Below, piece by piece: positions 37,534 to 47,334 of a stretch of DNA of 64,000 bases. Origin of the DNA: an uncultured Clostridia bacterium (GTDB lineage Bacteria > Bacillota > Clostridia > TANB77 > CAG-508); the NCBI GenBank assembly GCA_948976265.1, contig CARFUA010000002.1, forward strand, positions 147,199 through 211,198, written 5' to 3'. Made by a program: the position numbers and the translations under genes. Numbering within the stretch: the first letter of the stretch is position 1; the number at the start of each line of letters is the position of its first letter. Under the pieces are notes generated by a model, which was not told the DNA's origin, made no database searches, and saw only the letters and a program-made list of their open reading frames with translations.

Positions 37534-37675
37534 CATATCCTCCTGCGCATCTAGTACAAAACCCTCCATTCTCTAATGGGAATTTATAATCAACAGTATC
37601 TTCAATTCCAAATATTATTCTCCAAAATAAATCGTTTTCTTCTCTTTCCAATTCAATGTCTTCTAAATTTCTCAT
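37502..37675 (-). CDS. Unknown 57-residue small protein
   Basis: The frame begins at ATG 37675 behind AAGGAGG. The product is acidic at the N-terminus (MRNLEDIELEREENDLFWRI) and has a CxxC pair (GFCTRCAGGYDETW). A consensus promoter and a terminator define its unit. The leader has a hairpin GGAGG/CCTCC at 37696-37715. Not recognised. Confidence 0.6.
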   Translation of the reverse strand: MRNLEDIELEREENDLFWRIIFGIEDTVDYKFPLENGGFCTRCAGGYDETWEHIGLQ

Positions 37676-37751
37676 TTTTCCTCCTTGTAATCATCTTGGA
37701 GGCTTTGAAACCTCCAATTAAAATTTTCAGTTTCAAACAACGTTTTTACAT

Positions 37752-37780
37752 ATTGTATCATATATTTGCATAATTTTCAA
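37752..37780 (-). promoter_or_regulatory. Promoter of the tiny-ORF transcript
   Basis: Minus-strand TTGAAA (37775-37780) and TACAAT (37752-37757) have 17-base spacing. Confidence 0.7.
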
Positions 37781-37934
37781 GTTTTCTTCACTAAAACTTT
37801 ATTTTCTTGATGTCATAGCTTTTTATAGCTTAAAAAATCTGTAAAAATAGCTAGAATTGATTGATTTAAAAATTTTATCATTTATCATTAAAATTCAAAA
37901 ACCATTCCTTAAAACGCGATTTATGAATAATGAC

Positions 37935-37963
37935 TTGAAATTCTTCAAAATTTATGTTATATA
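37935..37963 (+). promoter_or_regulatory. Promoter of the DUF1836/M20 operon
   Basis: TTGAAA (37935-37940) and TATATA (37958-37963) have 17-base spacing. GAAGGG precedes the ATG at 38001. The stretch 37781-37934 shows nothing else that I can name. Confidence 0.5.
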
Positions 37964-38000
37964 TCATATTAAAGACTAAATCTTAGAAGGGAAACCAATT

Positions 38001-38576
38001 ATGAACAACTCACAAGATAACTTGAATTTATTTTCAAACTTACCTCATCATTCCATTCCAAAATGGACAGACCTACCAGAAATCGATTTATACATGGACC
38101 AAGTCATTAGCTTAATGGAAAAATATCTTGTTGATAACACATCTCCAGATTCCAAACTTATTACACCTTCCATGATTAATAATTACGTAAAATTAGGAAT
38201 CATGCCAGCACCTATAAAGAAAAAATACTCTCGTGAGCACTTGGCTTACCTTATCATTATTTGTAGCTTAAAACAAGTCATGCCACTTCCTAATATTAAA
38301 GATTTAATTGAGCAAAAATTGCAAAAAAATACCATTGCAGAAACACTCGATTTCTATAGCGATTTATACGATTTTACTTATCAAACATTACTCAAAACTT
38401 GCAAAACCTATCTCGAATCCAAAGAATATAAAATAGAAAATGCTGAAGACACTTCACTTTTTACTGCTATTGCAGCAGCTAATTGTATCCAACTTTCGAA
38501 TACAATTTTCTATATAAATCATCCACAAAAGCAAAAAAATACAAACAAAAAGAAAAATAAGGAGGATAAAAAATGA
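38001..38576 (+). CDS. DUF1836 protein, likely DNA-binding
   Basis: The 191-residue protein has the DUF1836 core LITPSMINNYVKLGIMPAPIKKKYSREHLAYL, a winged-helix region that resembles MerR DNA-binding domains (residues 50-85). It may regulate its operon partner. The stop overlaps the M20 hydrolase start by four bases. The C-terminus is Lys-rich. Confidence 0.85.
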   Translation: MNNSQDNLNLFSNLPHHSIPKWTDLPEIDLYMDQVISLMEKYLVDNTSPDSKLITPSMINNYVKLGIMPAPIKKKYSREHLAYLIIICSLKQVMPLPNIKDLIEQKLQKNTIAETLDFYSDLYDFTYQTLLKTCKTYLESKEYKIENAEDTSLFTAIAAANCIQLSNTIFYINHPQKQKNTNKKKNKEDKK

Positions 38577-40270
38577 TTGACATTCATGATTTTTTCGATA
38601 TTGATGAAAACGGAATTCCCGTTAAAAAACCAATCAATCGAAATGCTTTTACAAAAGAAGATGTCGCTTATAAAATAAAAGTTATCAAAGCCATGCAAGA
38701 TTTGGGAATGGAAATTACCATTGACGCAATTGGAAATATCTGTGGTACTTTTCCTGGAAAATTACGTACCGACAAAAGTAACATTGCTGGCTCTCACACC
38801 GATTCTGTAGACAATGGAGGTCAATTCGATGGACCGCTAGGTGTCTATGCTGCTTTAAAAGCAACTGAAAATCTTGTAAAAAACGGAAAAAACAAAACAA
38901 ATCTCATCAATCATAAAGTAATTGTTTATGCTTGTGAAGAATCCACTCGTTTTCAAGGAAAAGCTTGCTTAGGAAGTAAATTTTTACGTGGCGACAACTT
39001 AGATTTTGATAACATCAAATCACGTGAAGGACTTTCTTTGCGAGAATGCGTCGCTGAATTTAAAGCCGAATTATTCAAACAAGCCAAAGAAGCTGGTTTA
39101 AAACCAATCAAAGAAGTAGACAAAGTCATTCAACCAGATGAAATTGTAACTGCCATCGAAGGACACATCGAGCAAGCAGACACTTTAAAAGATAGTGGAA
39201 AAAGTATTGGAATTTGTACTTCTATCACTGGTCCTTACCGTTTAAAAACAACCGATGTTACCACCGACATCAAAACTGCTGCAAAATTTGTCTGTTCTTT
39301 AAATGAATCTGCTAGAAATCCTGAAAACTTTACAAACTTTAGAATTACGGTTCCTAAATTTTCTTTTGAATCAAAAACGAAAGAAAAGGATTTAAAAGGC
39401 AAAAAAGTTTTCACCATTCGTGCCGTTGGTGAACAAAATCATTCTGGTTCTACACCAATGGAAAAGCGCAAAGACCCTGTTTATGGAGCCGCTAAATTTA
39501 TCGAACTTGTTTCAAATCATCCAGATATTGAAGTTTTGGAAACTTACACTCCAAAATGTGGATTTAATCAAATTAATAAATATTGTGACATCAAACTAGC
39601 CATTGATGAAAAAGAATTTGGACAAAATATTTCTCATTTTTTACTTGCACAAAGAACCGCTGGTCAAATAGCCAATATCACTTTTGAAGATCGAGATGAC
39701 ATCATCAAAGAACCCTTCAAAGATCCAGAAAATCCTACTGATGACGAAAAACCTGGATTATATATCGATATTCGTCAGCAAATCGGCATGGAACCAGAAC
39801 TAACTAGTGACATGATTTTTGATTGTGTCAAAGATATTGTACATACGACAAAAAGTAGCGTTCGTATGAATGTTACTTCCAAAGGAAAAGCGTATCGAAC
39901 TAATTCGGATTTAGTCGATTCTGCTGTTGAAATTTGCAAAGAGAATAATATTCCTTATGAAGTGCTTGCGTCTTGGGCGGGTCATGATTCAGCAACATTA
40001 ACTCATGATGAACTTGCTCGAATTATTTTAATTTTCTGTGCTAGCAGTGGCGGAAGCCATAACCCAGATGAAACCACAACATTAGATTCTATTGAAAAAT
40101 TAGTAGAAGTCATAAGCTCTCTTTCTGAAAGAGAATTAAATCGTGCCAATGAACTTTATTTGAAGCAAGATTATCAAATTTTGCGTCAGCAATTAGTGCA
40201 ACTTGAAAAATTATCTTGTCAACTCAACATTCCAGTAAATGACCATTTGGCATCTGAAAAAGAATTTTAA
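38573..40270 (+). CDS. M20 family amidohydrolase, HyuC/allantoate-amidohydrolase-like
   Basis: The 565-residue enzyme has the di-metal motifs GSHTDSVDNGGQFDGPLG (near residue 75), CEESTRF, GHIEQAD and the late WAGHDSATLTH. The dimerisation-domain motif GEQNHSGSTPMEKRKD is present. Relatives hydrolyse N-carbamoyl or ureido compounds. It is about 130-150 residues longer than the usual 410-430, through inserts and a helical C-terminus after residue 505. Substrate not known. Confidence 0.82.
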   Translation: MIDIHDFFDIDENGIPVKKPINRNAFTKEDVAYKIKVIKAMQDLGMEITIDAIGNICGTFPGKLRTDKSNIAGSHTDSVDNGGQFDGPLGVYAALKATENLVKNGKNKTNLINHKVIVYACEESTRFQGKACLGSKFLRGDNLDFDNIKSREGLSLRECVAEFKAELFKQAKEAGLKPIKEVDKVIQPDEIVTAIEGHIEQADTLKDSGKSIGICTSITGPYRLKTTDVTTDIKTAAKFVCSLNESARNPENFTNFRITVPKFSFESKTKEKDLKGKKVFTIRAVGEQNHSGSTPMEKRKDPVYGAAKFIELVSNHPDIEVLETYTPKCGFNQINKYCDIKLAIDEKEFGQNISHFLLAQRTAGQIANITFEDRDDIIKEPFKDPENPTDDEKPGLYIDIRQQIGMEPELTSDMIFDCVKDIVHTTKSSVRMNVTSKGKAYRTNSDLVDSAVEICKENNIPYEVLASWAGHDSATLTHDELARIILIFCASSGGSHNPDETTTLDSIEKLVEVISSLSERELNRANELYLKQDYQILRQQLVQLEKLSCQLNIPVNDHLASEKEF

Positions 40271-40276
40271 TTAAGC

Positions 40277-40310
40277 AAAAGTGCTAACAATCCAAGTTGT
40301 TAGCACTTTT
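40277..40310. terminator. Bidirectional terminator between convergent genes
   Basis: AAAAGTGCTAACAA pairs perfectly with TTGTTAGCACTTTT around a six-base loop. Confidence 0.85.
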
Positions 40311-40313
40311 CTT

Positions 40314-43007
40314 CTATTCTTTTCCATTTATATTCAATTTCTTAAATAGTTCAACAATCAATAATGGAGAAAAAATTAATAAAACTGTTTCCATAAATTT
40401 ATCTTTTGGCAATACTTCCAAATCAAATATTTCTCGCAAACCTGGTACAAACAATATAATCAACATTAAAAATGCCGAAATTCCAATTGCCAAAATCAGC
40501 TTACTATTGTTAAATGGATTTCCCTTAAAAATCGATTCTTGATTATTTCTTACATTAAACACATGCACCAATTCCGAAAGTGCCAACACACTAAATGCCA
40601 TTGTTTGTGCCACTCTAATTTTATAAGCAGAATCTCCTTCTGTACTAAGTCCCAATATAAATGCAATTAACGTAATCAATCCAATCCAAAATCCTTGATA
40701 CATAATTCGCCAAGTCATCCCTTTACTAAAAATTCCTTTGCTGTTTTGAATTGGTTTTCGTTTCATAATATTTTTATCTGCTGGATCTACTGCTAAAGCT
40801 AAAGCAGGAAGAGAATCCGTTACTAAATTTATCCATAAAATATGCATTGGAAGAAGCGGTTCTAATTGGCTAATATTCGTAATATGAAATAACTTTGCTA
40901 AAATTGGTGTCAACATAATTGCTAAAAATAGTACCACAATTTCCCCAATATTACTCGACAATAAAAATGCAATTGCTTTTAAAATATTATCATAAATACG
41001 TCTTCCTTCTTCTACCGCTGCTACAATGGTTGAAAAATTATCGTCTGTCAAAATAACATCTGCTGCTTCTTTGGAAACATCTGTCCCAACAATTCCCATG
41101 GCACAACCAATGTTGGCATTTTTTAATGCTGGTGCATCGTTTACACCATCACCTGTCATGGCAACGACTTCTCCGTTTGCTTGCCAAGCTTTCACAATTC
41201 GTACTTTATGTTCTGGCGAAACTCTTGCATATACCGAAATATCTCTCACCTTATTTTTCAATTCTTCGTCCGACATTTTTTCTAAATCGCTTCCTGTAAT
41301 GGCTTCGCTTTCCTCTTGCAAAATGCCTAACTCTTTAGCAATCGCCGTTGCAGTAATTTTATGGTCTCCTGTAATCATTACTGTTTTGATACCTGCTGAT
41401 ACGCATTTTTTAACCGCATCTTTTACTTCTTCTCTTGGTGGGTCAATCATGCCACACATACCAACAAAAATCAAATCACTTTCTAAATGGTCAATATCCT
41501 CTTTTGTTAAAGAATGTTCTATGATTTTATAGCCAAATGCAAGCACTCTTAATGCTTTTTCCGCCATGGATTTATTCGTCGATAAAATCAAAGATTTGTA
41601 ATCTGCTAAATCACTTTTAATTTCACCATTTTCAGAATATCTGTTGCAACATTTTAGTAATTCGTCAACACCACCTTTGGTGTAGACAATATATTTTCCG
41701 TCTTCCGTTTTGTGAACGGTTGTCATTAATTTTCGGTCTGAATCAAATGGAATTTCAAATTCGCGTGGATTATTTTCGATGGTATATCCTTCATATCCTA
41801 ACGTAAATCCCATATCAACTAGCGCCGTTTCGGTTGGGTCACCAGTTAATTTTCCATCTTCGGCAACTTTGGTATCATTGCAAAGCATTCCTGATTTGAC
41901 TAATTTGTCTAATTCATCGCTTTTATCTTTGATTTCCTCTATATTTTGTACTCTGCTATTAACAAATATTTTTTTGACGGTCATTTTATTTTGGGTTAAG
42001 GTTCCTGTTTTATCCGAACAAATAACCGATGCACAACCTAGTGTTTCAACTGCTGGCAATTTTTTGACTATTGCATTTCTTTTCACCATACGTTGCACAC
42101 CAATTGCCAAAACAATAGTAGAAACCGCAGCCAATCCTTCTGGAATAGCAGCCACTGCAAGTGATACAGCTGTCATAAACATATGCACTGGTTCTTTTCC
42201 ATAAAGCGTTCCTACCACAAAAATCACAGCACAAAGGAATAAGGCAACAATTCCTAACGTTTTTCCTAAATTATTTAACTTAATTTGAAGTGGCGTTTGT
42301 GACTCATCTGTTTCATCAATCATTTTCGCAATTTTTCCAACTTCTGTATTCATACCAGTTCCAACTACAATTCCTTTGCCTCGACCATACGTAATTAAAC
42401 TAGATGAAAATAAAATATTTTTTCTGTCGCCTAAACTGACTTCCCCATTAATCGTATCAGAAGATTTATCGACTGGCACCGATTCACCCGTCATCGCTGA
42501 TTCTTGGGATTTCAAATTAATCGCTTCAATAATTCTTAAATCCGCTGGAATATAATCTCCTGTTTCTAGGATGACAACATCACCAGGCACTAAATCTTTG
42601 GCTGGAACAACTGCCAACTTTCCATCTCGAATAACTTTTGCTGCATGACTACTCATTTTCTGCAAAGCTTCCAACGATTTCTCCGCTTTATTTTCTTGTG
42701 CAACACCAATAATCGCATTTAGGACAACCACAATTAAAATAATAATCGTGTCCGTAATTCCTTCTCCTTCTTGAATTCCAACAACTCCTGAAACAATCGC
42801 TGCAATAATTAAAATGATAATCATAAAATCTTTAAATTGTTCTAAGAATTTTACAATCATACTTTTTTTCTTTTTTGCTTTTAATTCATTGTAGCCGTAT
42901 TTTTCATATCTAGCGGCTAAAGTATCTTGACTTAATCCCTCTTTTGGATTTGTTTCCAATTTTTGAGCGGTTTCCTCTATGCTTAAATTAAACCAATTTT
43001 TTTCCAT
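40314..43007 (-). CDS. Calcium-type P2 cation-transporting ATPase
   Basis: The 897-residue pump has the phosphorylation motif DKTGTLT, the TGES loop, the MTGDGVNDAPALK hinge and ten predicted membrane helices. PEGLAAVSTIVLAIGVQRM in helix 4 and the N-terminal cation ATPase domain (LSIEETAQKLETNPKEGLS) match SERCA-like calcium exporters. The C-terminal helices are complete. It lies 10 bases after the prepilin-like gene at 43017. Confidence 0.93.
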   Translation of the reverse strand: MEKNWFNLSIEETAQKLETNPKEGLSQDTLAARYEKYGYNELKAKKKKSMIVKFLEQFKDFMIIILIIAAIVSGVVGIQEGEGITDTIIILIVVVLNAIIGVAQENKAEKSLEALQKMSSHAAKVIRDGKLAVVPAKDLVPGDVVILETGDYIPADLRIIEAINLKSQESAMTGESVPVDKSSDTINGEVSLGDRKNILFSSSLITYGRGKGIVVGTGMNTEVGKIAKMIDETDESQTPLQIKLNNLGKTLGIVALFLCAVIFVVGTLYGKEPVHMFMTAVSLAVAAIPEGLAAVSTIVLAIGVQRMVKRNAIVKKLPAVETLGCASVICSDKTGTLTQNKMTVKKIFVNSRVQNIEEIKDKSDELDKLVKSGMLCNDTKVAEDGKLTGDPTETALVDMGFTLGYEGYTIENNPREFEIPFDSDRKLMTTVHKTEDGKYIVYTKGGVDELLKCCNRYSENGEIKSDLADYKSLILSTNKSMAEKALRVLAFGYKIIEHSLTKEDIDHLESDLIFVGMCGMIDPPREEVKDAVKKCVSAGIKTVMITGDHKITATAIAKELGILQEESEAITGSDLEKMSDEELKNKVRDISVYARVSPEHKVRIVKAWQANGEVVAMTGDGVNDAPALKNANIGCAMGIVGTDVSKEAADVILTDDNFSTIVAAVEEGRRIYDNILKAIAFLLSSNIGEIVVLFLAIMLTPILAKLFHITNISQLEPLLPMHILWINLVTDSLPALALAVDPADKNIMKRKPIQNSKGIFSKGMTWRIMYQGFWIGLITLIAFILGLSTEGDSAYKIRVAQTMAFSVLALSELVHVFNVRNNQESIFKGNPFNNSKLILAIGISAFLMLIILFVPGLREIFDLEVLPKDKFMETVLLIFSPLLIVELFKKLNINGKE

Positions 43008-43016
43008 ATTTCCTCC

Positions 43017-44042
43017 TTAACTATCCACTTTCCAAACATTATTCTCAAACTTGCCAGTTAATTCATTTTTCAGATAAATTACTGGTCTAATCCCTATTTT
43101 TATTTTCACATCATAAATGTCAATGCCTTCATCAGATATATAATAAATTCCATTACTTTCTGTATTTCTAGTTGCCAACCAATAAAAGAATACACCAGAA
43201 CTTTTTAAATCAAACAATTCATATTTGTCTTCCAACATTGTAACATCATTTAAGGCCCTGTTTTGGTCATAAATATTATTATAGACTTGATTTAAATCTG
43301 TTAATGACACAGTTGTAATTCTATCTGCTAACTTTTCATTCTTAAAAGCATGACCTTTTATCTCAGTTCCATCATTTCCTGGTTGTAAAATAAGTTCTTC
43401 AAAATGATTGGTTAAATTCTCTACTACTACTTTAGTTTGTTCACCGTCATAATACCATTTTTCTGGAATTCCTATACTGATAATTTTTACTTGACCAGAT
43501 GTTCCTTTCATTATACCATCATCAATCACTCTCCAACCATTTGTTGTCGTATACGTTTTTTCTGAATAAACATCTTTGTATTCAATCGGATATTCTACAT
43601 AATCTCCAATTTTCACATTCCCTTTTAATAGCTTAGATTCTGAATCCACTATAGAAACATCTCCTTCTGATGAAATCGTAAATTGATACATTTCATTTTT
43701 GTAAGAAAAACAAACCTTCAAACCACTATCACCATTTTTTATAATACGAATATTCGTTACATCCTCTATTTTCTGCAACTCTGTCTCCATATTCATTTTA
43801 AAATATTCCATTTTATTGGCACCTTTTGCCTCTGACCAATAACTAATTTCTGTATCTAACCATATCAGGTCAATGATTTCTTTCAAATTAGCTTCTGTTG
43901 CTTTTTCAGATGCCATTACTGCTTTATCAATCACTAAGTCTTTCGCCATAACAGCTGTCATGCCTGCTAATACAAGTAGTACGATTGTGGTTATAATAAG
44001 TGCAACAATTGAAATTCCATTTTTGCTTCTTAAATACTTCAT
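43017..44042 (-). CDS. Prepilin-like surface protein
   Basis: I start it at ATG 44042 behind GGGGAG (341 residues). A short basic leader is followed by GISIVALIITTIVLLVLAGM, a type IV pilin-like helix without Glu5. The extracellular part has a central NGWRVIDDG and late IGIRPVIYLKNE, shared with the C-terminal domain of the protein at 17721. No pilus assembly gene is seen in the window. It seems to be a surface protein with this pilin-like stem. Confidence 0.75.
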   Translation of the reverse strand: MKYLRSKNGISIVALIITTIVLLVLAGMTAVMAKDLVIDKAVMASEKATEANLKEIIDLIWLDTEISYWSEAKGANKMEYFKMNMETELQKIEDVTNIRIIKNGDSGLKVCFSYKNEMYQFTISSEGDVSIVDSESKLLKGNVKIGDYVEYPIEYKDVYSEKTYTTTNGWRVIDDGIMKGTSGQVKIISIGIPEKWYYDGEQTKVVVENLTNHFEELILQPGNDGTEIKGHAFKNEKLADRITTVSLTDLNQVYNNIYDQNRALNDVTMLEDKYELFDLKSSGVFFYWLATRNTESNGIYYISDEGIDIYDVKIKIGIRPVIYLKNELTGKFENNVWKVDS

Positions 44043-44177
44043 ATAATTACTCCCCATATTCATGTATTATTAAATTTATTTTAACCATTTTTTGACAATT
44101 AATCAAGAAGTTATGTACTTTTTTTTAAATTTATCATATAATAAATAAAATTACAATAAGAAAGGATTGAATAAATT

Positions 44178-45158
44178 ATGAGAACCTATAAATTAGCTCT
44201 TGTGGGTGCCACTGGAGTAGTTGGCAGAACTGCTTTAGAAGTTTTAAACGAATTTCATTTACCCATTTCCGAATATGTATTTTTTGCCTCCAAACATTCC
44301 GCTGGAAGCAAAATTGTATTTCAAGAAAAAGAATACATTGTTCAAGAATTAACCGAACATGCCTTTGATAGTGGTTTTGATTATGCTATTTTCTCCGCCG
44401 GTGGAGACACGGCAAAACATTTTGCACCAATTGCCGCCGCTAAAGGATGTATCGTTATTGACAACAGCAGTGCTTTTCGTATGGACGAAGATGTCCCTTT
44501 GGTTGTGCCAGAAGTTAATCCAGAAGAAGCTTTAAAAAATCATGGCATCATTGCAAACCCAAATTGCTCTACCATTCAAGCAGTAGTTCCTTTAAAAGTC
44601 ATGAATGATACTTGTAAAATCAAAAGAATTGTTTATTCTACTTATCAAGCAGTTTCTGGAGCAGGAAAAAAGGGCATTGATGATTTGAATCATCATACTA
44701 CTACAAAATTCCCCTATCCTATTTACAATAACTGTTTACCACACATCGATGTTTTCTTAGAAGATGGCTACACCAAAGAAGAACTCAAAATGATACAAGA
44801 AACCAGAAAAATACTTAAACGTCCTGACTTAAAAATAACAGCAACTGCCGTTCGTGTTCCCGTTATTAATTGTCATAGTGAATCAATTAATGTTGAGTTT
44901 GAGCAAGATTTCGATTTGGAACAAATCATTCAAAATTTAAAGTCAAAAAAAGGAATCATCGTTGAAAATGACTTTAAAAATCAAATATATCCTCTTGCTA
45001 CTAATGCAAATGGTCACAATGAAGTATTTGTTGGAAGAATCAGACGTGATGAAAGTGTTCCTTATGGACTCAACTTTTGGTGTGTCGCTGACAATATTCG
45101 AAAAGGCGCCGCAACCAATGCTGTCCAAATTTTGCAATATTTAATACAAAATAGCTAA
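44178..45158 (+). CDS. asd: Aspartate-semialdehyde dehydrogenase
   Basis: The 326-residue enzyme makes aspartate semialdehyde for lysine, threonine, methionine and diaminopimelate synthesis. GATGVVGRTALEVL is the NADP-binding loop, the catalytic Cys is in NPNCSTIQ (near residue 127), and VRVPVINCHSE holds the His region. It is monocistronic with a terminator. Confidence 0.96.
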   Translation: MRTYKLALVGATGVVGRTALEVLNEFHLPISEYVFFASKHSAGSKIVFQEKEYIVQELTEHAFDSGFDYAIFSAGGDTAKHFAPIAAAKGCIVIDNSSAFRMDEDVPLVVPEVNPEEALKNHGIIANPNCSTIQAVVPLKVMNDTCKIKRIVYSTYQAVSGAGKKGIDDLNHHTTTKFPYPIYNNCLPHIDVFLEDGYTKEELKMIQETRKILKRPDLKITATAVRVPVINCHSESINVEFEQDFDLEQIIQNLKSKKGIIVENDFKNQIYPLATNANGHNEVFVGRIRRDESVPYGLNFWCVADNIRKGAATNAVQILQYLIQNS

Positions 45159-45164
45159 AACATT

Positions 45165-45200
45165 TACAAGGAGTAATTAATTTTACTCCTTGTAGCTTTT
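45165..45200. terminator. Terminator after asd
   Basis: TACAAGGAGTAA (45165-45176) pairs with TTACTCCTTGTA (45183-45194), followed by GCTTTT. It also ends the convergent lipoprotein gene region. Confidence 0.75.
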
Positions 45201-45887
45201 CTATAAATTTTCTACTGTTGTGATATATTTCATCCTTGCCAAATCATAATTCTGCGTTTGAATGCTAATTCGATATTCCTCTAGTAATACATATATTTTA
45301 TTCAAATTATAGCCATTTTCTTCGGTATAATGAATATCATTCATCAAACTTTTATAATTTTCAATGATACCATCTATTTCTGTTTTGGCACCAGTCCAAT
45401 CTTCTTTGTGAATAAAAGTATAAACACTTAATGTACCACTTTTTATTTTATTTTTTTGAATTTTATTTTTATCTTCTGAATAGGCTTGTTTAAAAATAAT
45501 GATTCTTTTGTACATATCACTAAGCTCGTTTAGCATGTTTTGGGCATTTTCATCGTGCATTGCTATAATTAAATCATTCAAATCCTTACTAAATTCCATA
45601 ATATCCTGATTTTGAATATCCACTTCTGTTAAATCTAAAATCAAAGTTCCCCACGCATCATTCATTTTGCCGACGTCATCTTTAATCCATTGCCAATTGA
45701 TTTTGTCCTCTTCATCATATTCATTTTTAGCATATTTATTGGCGATTTTAAAAATCAAATCTTCAATATACTCTAGCTCCGCATCTAGCTTATCGTGAAT
45801 ACTCTTTTCTTCCTCTTTACTACAGCCTGTTAAACAAAACAATAAAACACTTAAACAACACAAACTTATCGTAATAACTCTTTTCAT
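45201..45887 (-). CDS. Unknown lipoprotein
   Basis: The 228-residue product has a signal peptide and lipobox LTGC (Cys 22). The mature part is acidic and helical (KLDAELEYIEDLIFKIANKY), without a known motif. It is likely anchored on the outer face of the membrane. GGAGG precedes the start. Confidence 0.75.
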   Translation of the reverse strand: MKRVITISLCCLSVLLFCLTGCSKEEEKSIHDKLDAELEYIEDLIFKIANKYAKNEYDEEDKINWQWIKDDVGKMNDAWGTLILDLTEVDIQNQDIMEFSKDLNDLIIAMHDENAQNMLNELSDMYKRIIIFKQAYSEDKNKIQKNKIKSGTLSVYTFIHKEDWTGAKTEIDGIIENYKSLMNDIHYTEENGYNLNKIYVLLEEYRISIQTQNYDLARMKYITTVENL

Positions 45888-45950
45888 ATAACCTCCATTT
45901 ATGTATATTATTTGAAATTTTTGAAAATATATACTATATGGAGGAAATTT

Positions 45951-46232
45951 ATGAAAGGTATTGTTAATTTATATAGTGAAAAAGAAGGAGAAATCAAAAA
46001 ATTCTTAGCACTTTTTTTCTCTGAGAATCTCGAAATCACAAATGAGTTGTTCTGGGAAACCGCCTACGATAATCCCATTGATATGATTGAACTCATCAGC
46101 TGTTTTATTGATAATAAGGAAAAATTCCAAATCAACCTTTGGATTAGCCTTGATTCTGGCGTTTTTATTAATATTACTGATAACAATTTAGAAGACATCA
46201 TTAAATATATATATGAAAGATTTCCAAATTAA
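45951..46232 (+). CDS. Unknown 93-residue protein
   Basis: It starts at ATG 45951 behind GGAGG. The small acidic protein (MKGIVNLYSEKEGEIKKFLA) has no signal peptide or recognisable domain. It stands alone between divergent lipoprotein and convergent dtd genes. The earlier in-frame ATG at 45912 is before the ribosome site and is rejected. Confidence 0.65.
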   Translation: MKGIVNLYSEKEGEIKKFLALFFSENLEITNELFWETAYDNPIDMIELISCFIDNKEKFQINLWISLDSGVFINITDNNLEDIIKYIYERFPN

Positions 46233-46670
46233 CTACTTTTCCAACATCAATGTAACTGGTCCATCATTTAATAACGAAATTTTCATATCTGCACCAAATA
46301 TGCCTTTTTCCACCTTTACTTTTTGCTCTCTACATTTTTCCATAAAGTATTCATACAATTCATTTGCCTGTTCTGGTTTTGCTGCCGCCGAAAAACTCGG
46401 ACGATTTCCAGAGCCACATTCCCCATATAACGTAAATTGTGACACAATCAACAATTCGCCATTTACCTCTTTTAATGACAAATTTAATTTCTCATTCTCA
46501 TCTTCAAAAATGCGCAAATTACATACTTTTTTCGCCAAATAATCTGCCTGTTGTTTCGTATCCGAATGAGTAATTCCACACAAAACCAAAAACCCTTTTC
46601 CGATTTCACCAACCACTTTATTTTCCACTTTAACATTCGCATTTTGCACACGTTGCACCAATAATCTCAT
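46233..46670 (-). CDS. dtd: D-aminoacyl-tRNA deacylase
   Basis: The 145-residue proofreading enzyme removes D-amino acids from tRNA. It has the SQFTLYGECGSGNRPSFSAAA motif and the C-terminal cross-subunit GPVT motif. It ends the recJ-relA-MBL-dtd operon, a common Firmicutes order. Confidence 0.96.
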   Translation of the reverse strand: MRLLVQRVQNANVKVENKVVGEIGKGFLVLCGITHSDTKQQADYLAKKVCNLRIFEDENEKLNLSLKEVNGELLIVSQFTLYGECGSGNRPSFSAAAKPEQANELYEYFMEKCREQKVKVEKGIFGADMKISLLNDGPVTLMLEK

Positions 46671-46676
46671 AAACCA

Positions 46677-47330
46677 TTAAAACTCCTTTTCTTTTAATTC
46701 TAAATAAATATTTTTTTCATCCTGAATCATCGTCGTTTTTCCATGTCCTGGATAACAAATAGTTTCATCTGGCAAGGTCATCAGTTTATCCGAAATCGAA
46801 GCCATAATTTCTGCAAAACTTCCTGTTGGCAAATCAGTTCTTCCCCAAGTTCCTGAAAAAAGTGTATCTCCTGTAAAAATCAAACGTTCTTTTTCACAAT
46901 ACAATGAAACACTTCCTTTAGTATGTCCTGGAGTTGCAATTACTTTAAATTCCAAATTTCCTACGTGAATTAAATCTTCATCATCCAATCGAGAATCTGC
47001 TTCTAAAGCAGGAATCTGCATATTAATATAATCTGCCAAACTAATTTCTATATTATACAATCCCTCACTATCATCACGACTGACTAGAATTTTTCCACCT
47101 TTCGCATTTTTCAATTCATTCATCCCACCAATATGGTCTGCATGACAATGAGTAACAAAAATATATCGTATTTCTTCAACTCCTAAAATATCTAATACTT
47201 CTACAATTCGCTCTGGCTCTCCTCCTGGGTCAATCACCATAGCCTCTTTTGTAATTTCGTCACATATAATATACGTATTTGTAAGCAAATTCGGTTGCCC
47301 TGTTTTGACTTGTAATCTCTTTAGTATCAC
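46677..47330 (-). CDS. MBL-fold (glyoxalase II-like) hydrolase
   Basis: The metal motif THCHADHIGG and later HTKGS, TGDTLFSG and YPGHG mark a metallo-beta-lactamase hydrolase, of the type usually found between relA and dtd. I prefer GTG 47330, six bases after GAGGAT, giving 217 residues. The earlier ATG at 47372 lies inside relA. Confidence 0.88.
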   Translation of the reverse strand: MILKRLQVKTGQPNLLTNTYIICDEITKEAMVIDPGGEPERIVEVLDILGVEEIRYIFVTHCHADHIGGMNELKNAKGGKILVSRDDSEGLYNIEISLADYINMQIPALEADSRLDDEDLIHVGNLEFKVIATPGHTKGSVSLYCEKERLIFTGDTLFSGTWGRTDLPTGSFAEIMASISDKLMTLPDETICYPGHGKTTMIQDEKNIYLELKEKEF

Positions 47331-47334
47331 CTTT

